Source of the DNA: Bosea sp. OAE506
Lineage (GTDB): Bacteria > Pseudomonadota > Alphaproteobacteria > Rhizobiales > Beijerinckiaceae
DNA length: 64,000 bases
Assembly (NCBI RefSeq): GCF_040546595.1
Contig: NZ_JBEPOB010000001.1
Coordinates: 1,613,001 to 1,677,000, forward strand
Reading direction: 5' to 3'
Of this stretch, positions 40,653-49,848 are shown one piece after another. The first letter of the stretch is position 1. Each line of letters starts with the position of its first letter. Position numbers and translations under genes: made by a program. The notes beneath the pieces are model-generated. The model did no database searches. It was not told the origin of the DNA and saw only the letters and a program-made list of their open reading frames with translations.

Positions 40653-40731
40653 GTTTTGTCCCCGGGGGCGCCTCGGGGGCAGCGTCAACGGCGATCACCT
40701 CTGCGGTGCGATGGTGCAGAGCTTCTCCTGC

Positions 40732-42168
40732 TCAGCGCGTACCGATGCGCAGGCCGAAGATGCGCGGGATCGCGGCGGCTGCGCTCATCGCGGCGCCTGG
40801 CTTTTCGCCGCGCTCCTCCGCCTCCTCGCAGCCGATGATGCCCCAGCGTACCAGCCGGCCGCCCACAGCGCGGAAGGGCTCGGGCGGTAGCGTTGGCAGG
40901 CTGCGCGTGCACAAGGGCAGGCTCGACCAGTCGTCCCTCGCGTTCAGCACCAGCGAGGCCAGGCATTGGCCGCCGATATAGGTCGGGTTCACGCCATGGC
41001 CGGAATAGCCGCAGCCGTAATGGATGCGCGTGCCGGGCACGGTGCGGAAGAACGGCAGCCGGTCGGAGGAGACGTCGATGCCGCCGCCCCAGATCTTGGC
41101 GATGCCGACATCGCCGAGTCCGGGCAGGAGCCGGCGGAGGCCCTTCTCGGCACGGGCCGCCGAAGCGAGATCCGTGGTCAGGCTCGGATCTCGGGTGTTG
41201 GCGGCGAAAGCGATCGGCCCGGAACCGGACCCCATCAGCACGCGTCCATCCACGGTCTTGCGGAAATAATGGACGAACATCCGCATGTCGGCGAGACCTT
41301 CGTCGTTGTTCCAGCCCATTGCCGCGAGTTTCTCGGGCGCCGGCTCGGTCATCAGCGCGAACGATGAGAAGACGCTGACATGCGCCTTGACCTCGGGCCG
41401 CCTGGCCAGCTCGATATTGGTGGCGAGCACGACCTCGCGGGCGATGATCTCGCCCGACGCCGTCCTGATGCGGTTGGGCGTGCCGGCTTCGACCGCGACC
41501 ATCGGCGTGTTCTCGTAGACCGAGACACCGGCATCGATCGTCGCCTGCCGGAGCGCACGCGCCAGTCTCGCGGGATGGACCGTTGCACCTTCGGTCAGGT
41601 AGACGCCGCCGCGGAACGCGGGCGAGCGGCAATAGGATGCGACCTGCTCCGGCGTCAGCTCATGGGCGATGTCGGGCACGCCGAGGCGGCGGGCCGTCTC
41701 CACATAACCCTTGATCTTGGCGTCCTGCGCTGGTGAGGCGGATACGCGAATGCTGGCCCCGTCGCGCCACCAGACGTCGCGGCCCGGTGCCGTCGCGAAG
41801 GCGCGGATCGCGTCCTGGGCGCGCGCGCCGGCTCGGGCCACGGCGAGCGCGCCGTCAGCACCGATATTCGCCTCCATGCCGGCGAGCGAGCCCCAGTAAC
41901 CGGAGACCTTGCCGCCATTCTTGCCGCTTGCGCCGGAGCCGCAGCGGCCGGCCTCGATCAGTGCCACCGAGAGTTGGGGGGAGCGCTCCTTCAGGGCCAG
42001 AGCCGTCCACAGCCCGGTGAAGCCTCCGCCGACGATGGCGACATCGACGGTTATCACGCCAGACAGGGACGGCGAATCCGGTCGGCCGCCTTCCCATGCG
42101 AGAGCCTCGCTGAACCACCAGGATGGATCGCCGGGGGGGACGCTCGGGAGCGGGGCGTTCTGGGACAT
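40732..42168 (-). CDS. DAO-family FAD oxidoreductase, 3' gene of amine operon
   Basis: 478 residues. The N-terminal Rossmann FAD site is DVAIVGGGFTGLWTALAL near residues 41-58, with the GRCGSGASGKNGG segment characteristic of PuuB/DadA-type amine and amino-acid oxidases. The C-terminal FAD-binding segment is YGCGYSGHGVNPTYIGG. It probably oxidises an amine or amino acid to an imine. The start is ATG 42168. It is the last gene of an eight-gene minus-strand unit beginning at 48651, 69 bp downstream of ridA. Confidence 0.85.
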   Translation of the reverse strand: MSQNAPLPSVPPGDPSWWFSEALAWEGGRPDSPSLSGVITVDVAIVGGGFTGLWTALALKERSPQLSVALIEAGRCGSGASGKNGGKVSGYWGSLAGMEANIGADGALAVARAGARAQDAIRAFATAPGRDVWWRDGASIRVSASPAQDAKIKGYVETARRLGVPDIAHELTPEQVASYCRSPAFRGGVYLTEGATVHPARLARALRQATIDAGVSVYENTPMVAVEAGTPNRIRTASGEIIAREVVLATNIELARRPEVKAHVSVFSSFALMTEPAPEKLAAMGWNNDEGLADMRMFVHYFRKTVDGRVLMGSGSGPIAFAANTRDPSLTTDLASAARAEKGLRRLLPGLGDVGIAKIWGGGIDVSSDRLPFFRTVPGTRIHYGCGYSGHGVNPTYIGGQCLASLVLNARDDWSSLPLCTRSLPTLPPEPFRAVGGRLVRWGIIGCEEAEERGEKPGAAMSAAAAIPRIFGLRIGTR

Positions 42169-42237
42169 GATGGGCAAGGCTCGCGAATGACGCGCCACAA
42201 AAAGCCCGCCGCGAGGTTGCGCGGCGGGCGTGTGACC

Positions 42238-42585
42238 TTAGACCAGCGCCTGAACCTGGATCTCGACCAGGATATTGTCGGCGGCCAGGCGGGACTCCAC
42301 CGTGGCGCGCGCCGGCGGCTGCTTCGGGTCGACCCAGGCTTCCCAGGCCGCGTTCATCTCGTTGAACGTGCTGATGTCCTTCAGCCAGATGTTGCCGACG
42401 ACGATCCGGGTCTTGTCCGTGCCGGCCATCGCCAGATAGCCGTCGATCTGCTGGAGGATGTCGGCGGTCTGCTCCTTGACGCCGCCACTACGGTCCTTCG
42501 CCGTCAGGCCCGAGAGAAAAGCGAAACCGTTGGCGACCAGAACCTTGCTCAGGCGGCCGTTCTGAATGTCGTGACGTGTGATCAT
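42238..42585 (-). CDS. ridA: RidA/YjgF-family imine deaminase
   Basis: 115 residues. Catalytic Arg93 (PPARATVES) and Glu108 (ILVEIQVQ) line up with Arg105 and Glu120 of E. coli RidA by spacing, so it should hydrolyse imines and enamines to ketones and ammonia. AKDRSGG replaces the usual active-site Ser segment and may shift substrate range. The ATG at 42585 follows AAAGGGC. Location between an FAD oxidase and a polyamine-type importer suits clearing oxidase-made imines. Confidence 0.9.
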   Translation of the reverse strand: MITRHDIQNGRLSKVLVANGFAFLSGLTAKDRSGGVKEQTADILQQIDGYLAMAGTDKTRIVVGNIWLKDISTFNEMNAAWEAWVDPKQPPARATVESRLAADNILVEIQVQALV

Positions 42586-42635
42586 CGATATGCCCTTTGT
42601 GTGATGAAGCGGAAATTGCGGGTTGGTCGCCGGCC

Positions 42636-43421
42636 TCAGGCTGTCCGTTTTTGCCCGCTCGTCGCCAGCAGGACGAGAATGAAGGAGGCGGCCGTCAGCA
42701 GGGTCGAGATCGAGGCGATGGTCGGGTCGATCTCGTCGCGCAAGGCGGTGAACATGCGCTTGGTCAGGGTCTGGTACTGCCCGCCCGAGACGAAGAGCGC
42801 GATGATCGTCTCGTCGATCGCGGAGATGAAGGCGAAGATGCCACCCGCGAAGACGCTGCCCTTGATCTGCGGCAGCGTCACGGTGAGGAAGGCGCGGAAG
42901 CGGTTCATGCCGAGGCTCCGCGCCACCATTTCCTGCGTCTTGTCGAAGCTCTGCAGCCCCGCCACAACCGAGGTAATGACATAGGGCAGGCCCAGCATGA
43001 CATTGGCCAGCACGAGCCCGGTCAGCGTCTGGATCAGCCCGATCCGGGCGTAGATGAAGAAGATGCCGATCGCCACGATGATGATCGGCACGATCAGCGG
43101 CAGCATCAGCATCATGTGCAGCGAGCGCATCAGCTTCGTCTGGGAGTGGCTGATGGCATAGGCGGCGGCCGTTCCCAGTGGCGTCGCGACGACCACCGTC
43201 AGCGCGCCGATCAGCAGGCTCATCCGGGTCGCCTGCATCCAGTTGGCGCTGCCGAAATACTCGGCATACCAGCGCAGCGACAGGGCCGGCGGCGGGAAGG
43301 TCAGGAAGCGGGTCGCCGAAAACGACATCGGCACGATGATCAGCAGCGGCAGGATCAGATAGATCAGCACGAGGCCGACGAAGGCGCCGAAGAGGAGGCG
43401 TGGCAGAAGCGGCTGTTTCAT
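42636..43421 (-). CDS. ABC transporter permease (PotC-like)
   Basis: 261 residues, six helices, second inner-membrane permease of a spermidine/putrescine-type importer. The EAA-loop equivalent is ARSLGMNRFRAFLTVTLPQIKG near 165-187. Start ATG 43421 overlaps the stop of the PotB-like gene (TGATG), so the two permeases are translationally coupled. Confidence 0.9.
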   Translation of the reverse strand: MKQPLLPRLLFGAFVGLVLIYLILPLLIIVPMSFSATRFLTFPPPALSLRWYAEYFGSANWMQATRMSLLIGALTVVVATPLGTAAAYAISHSQTKLMRSLHMMLMLPLIVPIIIVAIGIFFIYARIGLIQTLTGLVLANVMLGLPYVITSVVAGLQSFDKTQEMVARSLGMNRFRAFLTVTLPQIKGSVFAGGIFAFISAIDETIIALFVSGGQYQTLTKRMFTALRDEIDPTIASISTLLTAASFILVLLATSGQKRTA

Positions 43422-44284
43422 CACTTCTGCCCCAGCATCTTGTCGAGCGGGATGATGCGGCCCACCGCCATGAAGATCGCGAGCACGCAGACCAGCAGCA
43501 CCACACCGACCGCGCTGGCTGCGCCCCATTCGTTGTAGAGCTCGACGTTCCGGCTCACGACCATGGAGATCATGATGGTGCGGCCGCCGCCGAGCAGTTC
43601 CGGCGTGATGTAGAAGCCGAGCGTCAGGACGAAGACCAGCGTCAGCCCGGCGACGACGCCCGGCAGCGACAGGGGCAGGAAGATCCGCAGGAAGCTGTGC
43701 AGCGGCCCGCCACCGAGGCTCGCGCCGGCCAGCATCAGCTCGCGCGGGATCTTCTGCATGGTCGAATAGAGCGGCAGCACCATGAAGGGCAGCAGGATGT
43801 GCACGGTGGCGATGATCGTGCCGAGCTCGTTGTGGACGAGCGCCAGCGGCTGCGTGATCAGGCCGAGGCCCTCGAGCATCTGGTTGGTCACGCCGGTGCG
43901 CTGGAGCAGGACGAGCCAGGCATAGGCGCGCACGAGAACGCTGGTCCAGAACGGCAGGATCACGAAGGACAGGATCAGCACGTCCCAGGGCCGCTTCACA
44001 TGGGCGGCGGCATAGGCGACGGGGTAGCCCAGAAGCAGGGTCAACACCGTCACGATCAGCGCGATGCGGAAGGTGAGCGTGAAGCTGCGCCAGTAGATGG
44101 CCTCGCTGAAGATGCGGCGGTAGTGCTCGAGCGTGAAGCCGTTGTCGTAAAACGACTGGGTCATCAGCCAGCCGACCGGGATCACCACCAGCGCGAGGAT
44201 AACGATGACCGCGGGCGAGGCGAGCAGGAGCATGAGCCCCTGCTCGCGGCGCCTGTAGCGGGCGGATGGGTCGATGGCGGTCAT
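43421..44284 (-). CDS. ABC transporter permease (PotB-like)
   Basis: 287 residues, six helices. The coupling motif is LAGASLGGGPLHSFLRIFLPLSLPG near 190-214. Pairs with the downstream permease to form the channel. A REP-like element lies in the 102-bp gap before the binding-protein gene. Confidence 0.9.
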   Translation of the reverse strand: MTAIDPSARYRRREQGLMLLLASPAVIVILALVVIPVGWLMTQSFYDNGFTLEHYRRIFSEAIYWRSFTLTFRIALIVTVLTLLLGYPVAYAAAHVKRPWDVLILSFVILPFWTSVLVRAYAWLVLLQRTGVTNQMLEGLGLITQPLALVHNELGTIIATVHILLPFMVLPLYSTMQKIPRELMLAGASLGGGPLHSFLRIFLPLSLPGVVAGLTLVFVLTLGFYITPELLGGGRTIMISMVVSRNVELYNEWGAASAVGVVLLVCVLAIFMAVGRIIPLDKMLGQK

Positions 44285-44295
44285 AGGTTTGCCCT

Positions 44296-44372
44296 CGTCA
44301 GGCCCGGGCTGGGCCCGGGCCTCTCCTGCAAGAGGTTCCCGGGTCCGCGCCAGGCGCGGCCCGAGAATGACG
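44296..44372. repeat. REP-like palindromic element in ABC operon
   Basis: 77 bp beginning CGTCA and ending ATGACG. It contains a near-palindromic GGCCCGGGC repeat (44301-44320) and a CCGCGC/GCGCGG hairpin (44345-44358). Same ends as the elements at 12171 and 19257. It lies between the binding-protein stop and the permease start. Confidence 0.7.
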
Positions 44373-44386
44373 TCATCTGACGCGCC

Positions 44387-45457
44387 TCACTTCTGCGCGA
44401 AGGAGAGCCAGCGCTTCTCGGCCGCCTCGCCGGCGGCCGACGTCCACCAGGCATAGGACATCAGCGCCTGGACCTTGGCATTGTTGGGCGCGCTCGGCAG
44501 CTCGCCGACGCGAGCGGCCGGGATGACGCCGGTGTCATAGGCCTTGGGGTTGGCCGGGCCGTAGTCGATATGCAGCGGCAGATTGGCCTGGTGGACCGGA
44601 TCGACCGCCTCGTTCAGGAACTTGATCGCGGTGGGCAGGTTCGGCGCGCCCTTGAGCACGCAGAGCGACGTGCTCTGCAGGATGCCCTGGTTGTAGGTGT
44701 AGGCGACCTTGGCGCCCTCCTTCGTCAGCGCCGAGATGCGGCCGTTCCAGGCCATCACCATGTCGACCTCACCGTCGTTGAGGAGCTGGGCCGACTGGGC
44801 GCCCGACGTCCACCAGACGGTGATATGCGGCTTGATCTCCTCGAGCTTCTTGAAGGCGCGATCGACGTCGAGCGGGTAGAGCTTGTCGGCCGGCACGCCG
44901 TCTGCCATCAGCGCGGCCTCGAGCGTGGCGAGCGGGTGGTTGCGCAGCGCGCGGCGGCCCGGGAACTTCTTCACGTCCCAGAAATCGGCCCAGGTCTTGG
45001 GCGCGGTGGCCGCGTCGGGGAACTTCTTCTGGCTGTAGCCGAGCACGCTGGAATAGAACTCGTAGGCGACCGAATAGTCGCTGCGATACTCCGCTGGCAT
45101 GGCGGCGGCGTTGGGGATCTTGCTGAAGTCGAGTTTCTCGACGATGCCCTGCTCGCCGCCGCGCAGGCAAAAATTGGTCGCGACGTCCACGACGTCCCAG
45201 GTCGGCTTACCGGTGGCGACCTGCGAGCGCATGATCGGCCAGGCGTCGGGCACGCTGTCCTGGTTGATGGTGATGCCGAGCTTCTTGGCGGCGGGATCGA
45301 GGATCGCGATGGTCTGCGCCTTCTGGTAGGCGCCGCCCTGCGAGACGAACAGGATCTGTTCGGCCGCCTGGGCGGGGAGCGGGCTCATCAGAGCCAGGGA
45401 CAGGCCTGCGGCAGCGCAGGCGGTCGCAAAGGTCAGGCGTCGTTGCTGCATGGTCAT
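44387..45457 (-). CDS. Polyamine-type ABC substrate-binding protein
   Basis: 356 residues. The signal peptide covers about 1-31 (FATACAAAGLSLALMSPLPAQA). The mature protein opens EQILFVSQGGAYQKAQ, with WPIMRSQVATGKPTWDVVDV near 75 and ARDxLG-type lobes of the PotD/PotF fold. Ligand unresolved: the family binds putrescine, spermidine and related amines, but also 2-aminoethylphosphonate. Start ATG 45457 follows AGGGGATA; a second in-frame ATG two codons later is possible. Confidence 0.88.
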   Translation of the reverse strand: MTMQQRRLTFATACAAAGLSLALMSPLPAQAAEQILFVSQGGAYQKAQTIAILDPAAKKLGITINQDSVPDAWPIMRSQVATGKPTWDVVDVATNFCLRGGEQGIVEKLDFSKIPNAAAMPAEYRSDYSVAYEFYSSVLGYSQKKFPDAATAPKTWADFWDVKKFPGRRALRNHPLATLEAALMADGVPADKLYPLDVDRAFKKLEEIKPHITVWWTSGAQSAQLLNDGEVDMVMAWNGRISALTKEGAKVAYTYNQGILQSTSLCVLKGAPNLPTAIKFLNEAVDPVHQANLPLHIDYGPANPKAYDTGVIPAARVGELPSAPNNAKVQALMSYAWWTSAAGEAAEKRWLSFAQK

Positions 45458-45489
45458 TATCCCCTGTTGTTGGATCGGATCTTCGAAAA

Positions 45490-46803
45490 CTACCGTCCGA
45501 TCGCGTCTAGAAACTGGTACCAGCCGGCCACCATGCGGACGGCCGGCTCTCGAAGCGGGTAAAAAGGAACGCGGCGCATGCTGCTGGCGTCGAGCAGCCC
45601 GACATCGGGCGTCTCGCCCCGGGCGAAAGCCGCGAGATAGCGGCCCATCAGGCTCGACATGGCGACGCCTGCGCCATTGTAGCCCATGGCGAGCATGATG
45701 CGGTCATCGACGCGCCCGACATGGGGTACGGAATCGAGTGTCATCGCGACGAGGCCCGACCAGCGATAGGCCAGTGGCACGTCGGAAACCTGCGGAAAGA
45801 TACCGACCATCGCCTTGTGCAGCGCGCGGAAGGCTGCGGGCGACTCCGTCTTGCCGAAGGCGCCGCGCCCGCCGAAGACGATGCGGTCGTCGACCATTCG
45901 GAACCAGCGCATCATCCGCTTGGTCTCGGTGTAGGTGCGCCGCGTCGGCATCACCGTGGCGGCGAGATTGGGCGAGAGCGTCTCGGTCGCGATGATGGCG
46001 CTGCGGAAAGGGATCAGCGTGCTTTGATAGGCTTTCGTCGCCGGGGTCAGATCGGAATAGCTGTTGGTAGCGATGATCGCCTGCTTGGCCCGGACGACTC
46101 CGCCCGGCGTCTCGACCAGAACGCCATCGCCCTCGCGACGCAGGCGCAGCGCTGGTGTCCCGGCATGGATCGGAATGCCCAGCCCGAAGACGCCCTCGGC
46201 CAGGCCGTGCAGATAGTTGAGCGGGTGGATGCCGCCTGAGCCGGCGTTGAGGACGCCGCCGACGAAGTCGTCCGAGCCGGTCTCCGCACGCACCTGGCCG
46301 GCATCGAGCACGGACATGGTGGTGTCGCCGAGCTCGGCGCGCAGCCACTCCGCCTCCTTCACCGCGTAGGCCAGCGTCTCGTGGTTGTGGGCGGCCTTGA
46401 CTTGGCCGGAGCGGGTCAGTCCGGCTGCATTGATGCCATAGGCCTCGACCAGCTCGGTGACGATGTCGGTCGCTTCCAGTGCGATCTCGTACATGCGCTT
46501 GGCCATCGGCTTGCCATGGGCGCTCGCGATGTCCGGGAAGGACAGACGGAACTTGGCGGTGATGACGCCGCCATTGCGGCCGCTGGCGCCCCAGCCGGGG
46601 CGGTTGGCCTCGAGCACGATCGAGGACAGGCCGCTCTGCGCAAGATGATGCGCGGCCGAGAGGCCGGTATAGCCGGCGCCGATGATGACGACATCCGCCT
46701 GCGCATCGCCCTGCAGCGGGGGAAACGCGCGCAACGGCGTCGCCGTCGCGCCCCAGAGCGAGGGCGCGGCCTCCAGCGACGACCAGGCGGAGGCGCCGGC
46801 CAA
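45490..46803 (-). CDS. DAO-family FAD oxidoreductase, 5' gene of amine operon
   Basis: 437 residues. FAD site VVIIGAGYTGLSAAHHLA near 38-55, followed by PGWGASGRNGGVIT, the PuuB/gamma-glutamylputrescine oxidase hallmark. The C-terminal half ends with GYNGAGVAMSSLMGRYLA. The start is read as TTG at 46803, five bases after the HAD-gene stop, with GGCGGGGGT in the ribosome-binding position; no ATG or GTG fits better. It is the first of two flavin oxidases in this unit. Confidence 0.85.
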   Translation of the reverse strand: MAGASAWSSLEAAPSLWGATATPLRAFPPLQGDAQADVVIIGAGYTGLSAAHHLAQSGLSSIVLEANRPGWGASGRNGGVITAKFRLSFPDIASAHGKPMAKRMYEIALEATDIVTELVEAYGINAAGLTRSGQVKAAHNHETLAYAVKEAEWLRAELGDTTMSVLDAGQVRAETGSDDFVGGVLNAGSGGIHPLNYLHGLAEGVFGLGIPIHAGTPALRLRREGDGVLVETPGGVVRAKQAIIATNSYSDLTPATKAYQSTLIPFRSAIIATETLSPNLAATVMPTRRTYTETKRMMRWFRMVDDRIVFGGRGAFGKTESPAAFRALHKAMVGIFPQVSDVPLAYRWSGLVAMTLDSVPHVGRVDDRIMLAMGYNGAGVAMSSLMGRYLAAFARGETPDVGLLDASSMRRVPFYPLREPAVRMVAGWYQFLDAIGR

Positions 46804-46808
46804 AGGCG

Positions 46809-47510
46809 TCAGACCCCCGCCTCGACGGCGTCGGCGAGCGCTGCCAGCGTCGGGAAATGATAATCCGGCTTGGTCAGCTCCGGCACGGCCGGCGTGCCGC
46901 CGAAGCCGGCCTGCCCCTGCCTGCGCTCGATCCAGCAGGTCGTGTAGCCGAGCGACTTGGCGACGCCGATGTCGTGATACTGGCTCTGGGCAACGTGCAG
47001 GATCTCCTCCAGCTTGAAACCATGAGCCGATTGCCGGCCGCGGTTGAAAGCGAAGAACAGCGGATCGGGCTTGGGGGCAATCGCCTCGTCGGCGGTGACG
47101 CTGTCGTGGAACGGGTTGCCGAGCGTGTGCGAGTAGAAGGCGAAGGTCGAGCGGTCGGCATTGGTCATCGCGACCAATCGGAAATGCTTGCGCAGCCTGG
47201 CCAGCGCCTCGACTGAGTCCGGGAAGGCCGGATGCTGCAGGATGGCGTATTGGAAGGAATCGGCCGAGGCCTCGTCGGCCGGCAGGCCCAGCTCCTTGGC
47301 GAGATGGATATAGACCCGCTTCATCGCCTCGCTGGAGCGGTCGTAATTCAGCTCGCGGCCCTTGAGATAGGGGCCGAAAATCTCGTCGTCGCTCAGCTTC
47401 GTGGCCGCCGGCCCGCCGATGCGGCGGACAGCGTTGAGCACGCCGGTTTCGAAGTCGATCAGCGTGCCGACGACGTCGAATGTGAGAACCTTGAAATCCT
47501 TGAGGGCCAT
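46809..47510 (-). CDS. Haloacid dehalogenase type II-like HAD hydrolase
   Basis: 233 residues. Nucleophile D12 lies in FDVVGTLID (motif I), with TNADRS (motif II), K in AIAPKPDPLFF (motif III) and GVAKSLGYTT (motif IV). The VVGTL form instead of DxDGT suits 2-haloacid dehalogenases and related C-X hydrolases, not phosphatases. Its position between the importer ATPase and a flavin oxidase suggests a role on the operon's substrate. Confidence 0.82.
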   Translation of the reverse strand: MALKDFKVLTFDVVGTLIDFETGVLNAVRRIGGPAATKLSDDEIFGPYLKGRELNYDRSSEAMKRVYIHLAKELGLPADEASADSFQYAILQHPAFPDSVEALARLRKHFRLVAMTNADRSTFAFYSHTLGNPFHDSVTADEAIAPKPDPLFFAFNRGRQSAHGFKLEEILHVAQSQYHDIGVAKSLGYTTCWIERRQGQAGFGGTPAVPELTKPDYHFPTLAALADAVEAGV

Positions 47511-47565
47511 GGCTGTCGACTTCTCTGATGGGGCTGGCAAAGCGGGAGACGCGCGGCGCGGTTGG

Positions 47566-48651
47566 TCAGCCGCTCGCCCTGGGAACGATGATGGTGTCTT
47601 GCGGGTGGAGGCTGATCTCGACGCGCTCGCCGATCGGGGGGATGCGGCGGGCGGCCTCATAATGGCTCGGCTGGCGCAGGCTGAGCGGCGTGCCATCATC
47701 GAGCACGAGGAAGACGCGCAGGCTCTCGCCCTGAAAGACGGTATCGGTGACGCGGGCAGAGAAGCGGTTGCGCTCGGGCGAACTGGTGCCGTCCTCGATC
47801 AGCAGCTTCTCCGTCTGGACGGCGAGCACGAGCTCGCCTGTCGGCGGCAGGGGGCGGGCGGTGCGGATCATCGTGCCGGCGAGCGAGACAGCGTCGCTGC
47901 CGGCACGCTCGACCGGCAGCAGCGTCGCCTCGCCGATGAAGCTCGCGACGAAGGCGTTGGCCGGGTGGTCGTGCAGACGGGACGGCTTGTCGATCTGGAC
48001 GAGCTTGCCGTCCTTGAGGATGGCGACACGGTCGCTCATCGTCAGCGCCTCGCGCTGGTCGTGGGTGACATAGATGATCGTCGCGCCCAGCCGTTTGTGC
48101 AGCTGGCGCAATTCGATCTGCATGGTCTCGCGCAGCTGCTTGTCGAGAGCCGAGAGGGGCTCGTCCATCAGGATGAGCCGCGGTTCGAAGATCATGGCGC
48201 GGGCGAGCGCGACGCGCTGGCGCTGACCGCCGGAGAGCTGGCCGATGCCGCGCTCCTCGTATCCGGCGAGATCGACCATCGCCAGCGCCGCACGGACGCG
48301 CTCGGCATAGGTCGATTTCGGCAGGCGCCGGGCCCTGAGCGGGAACGCGACGTTCTCGCCGACATTCATATGCGGAAACAGCGCGTAGTTCTGGAAGACG
48401 ATGCCGATGTCGCGCTTGTGCGGAGGCGTGAAGGTGACGTCGCGGCCGCCGAACAGGATGGTGCCGGCCGAGGGCTGCACGAAGCCGCCGAGGATGCCGA
48501 GCAGCGTGGTCTTGCCGGAGCCCGACGGGCCGAGCAGCGAGACGAATTCCTGTGGCGCGATGTCGAGCGAAACATCGTCCAGCGCCCGCACCGATCCGTA
48601 GATCTTGCTGGCCGACCGGATTTCGACGCGCTCGCCGCCACTCTTCGCCAT
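47566..48651 (-). CDS. ABC transporter ATP-binding protein (PotA-like)
   Basis: 361 residues. Walker A GPSGSGKT is at 41-48, signature LSGGQRQR near 143 and Walker B LILMDEPLSALD near 162, with the H-loop in VTHDQREA. The C-terminal TOBE domain runs from about 245 to the end. Energises a polyamine-type importer. The ATG at 48651 follows GGGAGCAGG. First gene of the eight-gene unit, divergent from a LysR gene. Confidence 0.92.
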   Translation of the reverse strand: MAKSGGERVEIRSASKIYGSVRALDDVSLDIAPQEFVSLLGPSGSGKTTLLGILGGFVQPSAGTILFGGRDVTFTPPHKRDIGIVFQNYALFPHMNVGENVAFPLRARRLPKSTYAERVRAALAMVDLAGYEERGIGQLSGGQRQRVALARAMIFEPRLILMDEPLSALDKQLRETMQIELRQLHKRLGATIIYVTHDQREALTMSDRVAILKDGKLVQIDKPSRLHDHPANAFVASFIGEATLLPVERAGSDAVSLAGTMIRTARPLPPTGELVLAVQTEKLLIEDGTSSPERNRFSARVTDTVFQGESLRVFLVLDDGTPLSLRQPSHYEAARRIPPIGERVEISLHPQDTIIVPRASG

Positions 48652-48869
48652 AGCCTGCTCCCGTTGCGATACAGCGCCACCGCGCAGGCGCGGGGGCCAA
48701 GACCGAATCCCAAACCGGCCATAAGGCGATCTTATGCGGCACCGGCGTGGACCCGGTCGACTGATCCGGCGGCGCAGGCCTCTTCGGGCCCATCGCCGCA
48801 AGCTGCATCCGACACGCCCATGAAACGGGATTCAGGGGCAGCCCGGCAATTGCCAAATAATCAGCATCA
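48652..48869. promoter_or_regulatory. Divergent promoter region of amine operon and LysR gene
   Basis: About 220 bp between the divergent start codons. The stretch near 48851-48875 (AATTGCCAAATAATCAGC) is locally AT-rich. Individual -10 and -35 boxes are not obvious. Confidence 0.45.
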
Positions 48870-48888
48870 ACATAACCTCATGTTATGT
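48870..48888. promoter_or_regulatory. LysR T-N11-A palindrome over the lysR start codon
   Basis: ACATAAC-N5-GTTATGT, perfect 7-bp arms (48870-48876, 48882-48888) with the canonical T-N11-A pair at 48873 and 48885. The right arm contains the ATG at 48885-48887, so regulator binding would sit on its own start codon and compete with transcription or ribosome loading. Confidence 0.75.
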
Positions 48889-49847
48889 CCGATCTGCGCC
48901 GCATGGTGTCGTCCAGCAATGCGCTCTTCGTCTTCGAGGCGGTGGCGCGCAGCGGCAGTTTCACGCGTGCAGCCGAGGAGTTGAACGTCACGCAGCCGGC
49001 GGTGAGCCGGATGCTCTCGCGCTTCGAGGGGCATCTCGGGCTGCGCCTGTTCGAGCGCGGCGGCAAGGGTGCGGTGCTGACGCCCGAGGGCGAGATCCTC
49101 TATCGCCGCGTCGCGGACGGCTTCCGCAGCATCGAGGCGGGGCTGCGCGAGGTCGAGCGCCTGCGCGGCGGCAAGGAGACCGTGACGATCTCGGTGTCCT
49201 CAGCCTTCACCACGCATTGGCTGATGCCGCGCATGGACCGGTTCCAGAGCCGCTTCCCACAGGTCGATCTGCGTTTCCAGATGATCGCCGGTTCGCTGCG
49301 CGGCCCGGTCGAGAATGTCGATCTCGGCATGCGGTTCGTGGGGGACGACGAACCGGTGCCGCTGGAGGCGGTGGTGGCGCGCGAGATCATGCTGCCCGTC
49401 TGCAGCCCGGGTTATTGCAGCGTCGCTGAAGCCGCCGAGTTGTCCGCTGGCAGCAACACGCTCATCCGGCTGACGGATTCTCCGTCCGACTGGGCCGAGC
49501 ATTACGCCCCCTTCGCGACGGGACGAACCGGCCCCGCGAAGACGCTGACCTTCTCGGATTATGCCGTGGTGGTGCAGGCGGCCCTTCTGGGCCAGGGCAT
49601 CGCCTTCGGCTGGGTGACGGTCGTGGCCCATGCTCTCCGATCCGGGGCGCTGGTGCCGGCGGCCGAGCGGCTCACGGTCGGCGACCGGCTCTGCGTCTTG
49701 CTGACGCCGCGCAACCGGCCGGCCCGGCCGATCATCCGCGAGATCCGCGCCTGGATCATCGCCGAACTCTGGGCCGAGATCGAGGCGATCGACACCCTCT
49801 TTCCGGCTCTCGCCCTGAAACGGGCGGCGTCGGCCCGCAGGCCCTGA
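48885..49847 (+). CDS. LysR-family (GcvA-like) transcriptional regulator
   Basis: 320 residues. Winged helix at about 6-65 (VARSGSFTRAAEELNVTQPAVSRML), effector domain from about 95. Divergence from the PotA-like gene and the T-N11-A site at its start make it the likely regulator of that unit. An in-frame ATG at 48903 (MVSSSNAL) could also serve as the start. Confidence 0.9.
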   Translation: MSDLRRMVSSSNALFVFEAVARSGSFTRAAEELNVTQPAVSRMLSRFEGHLGLRLFERGGKGAVLTPEGEILYRRVADGFRSIEAGLREVERLRGGKETVTISVSSAFTTHWLMPRMDRFQSRFPQVDLRFQMIAGSLRGPVENVDLGMRFVGDDEPVPLEAVVAREIMLPVCSPGYCSVAEAAELSAGSNTLIRLTDSPSDWAEHYAPFATGRTGPAKTLTFSDYAVVVQAALLGQGIAFGWVTVVAHALRSGALVPAAERLTVGDRLCVLLTPRNRPARPIIREIRAWIIAELWAEIEAIDTLFPALALKRAASARRP

Positions 49848-49848
49848 G

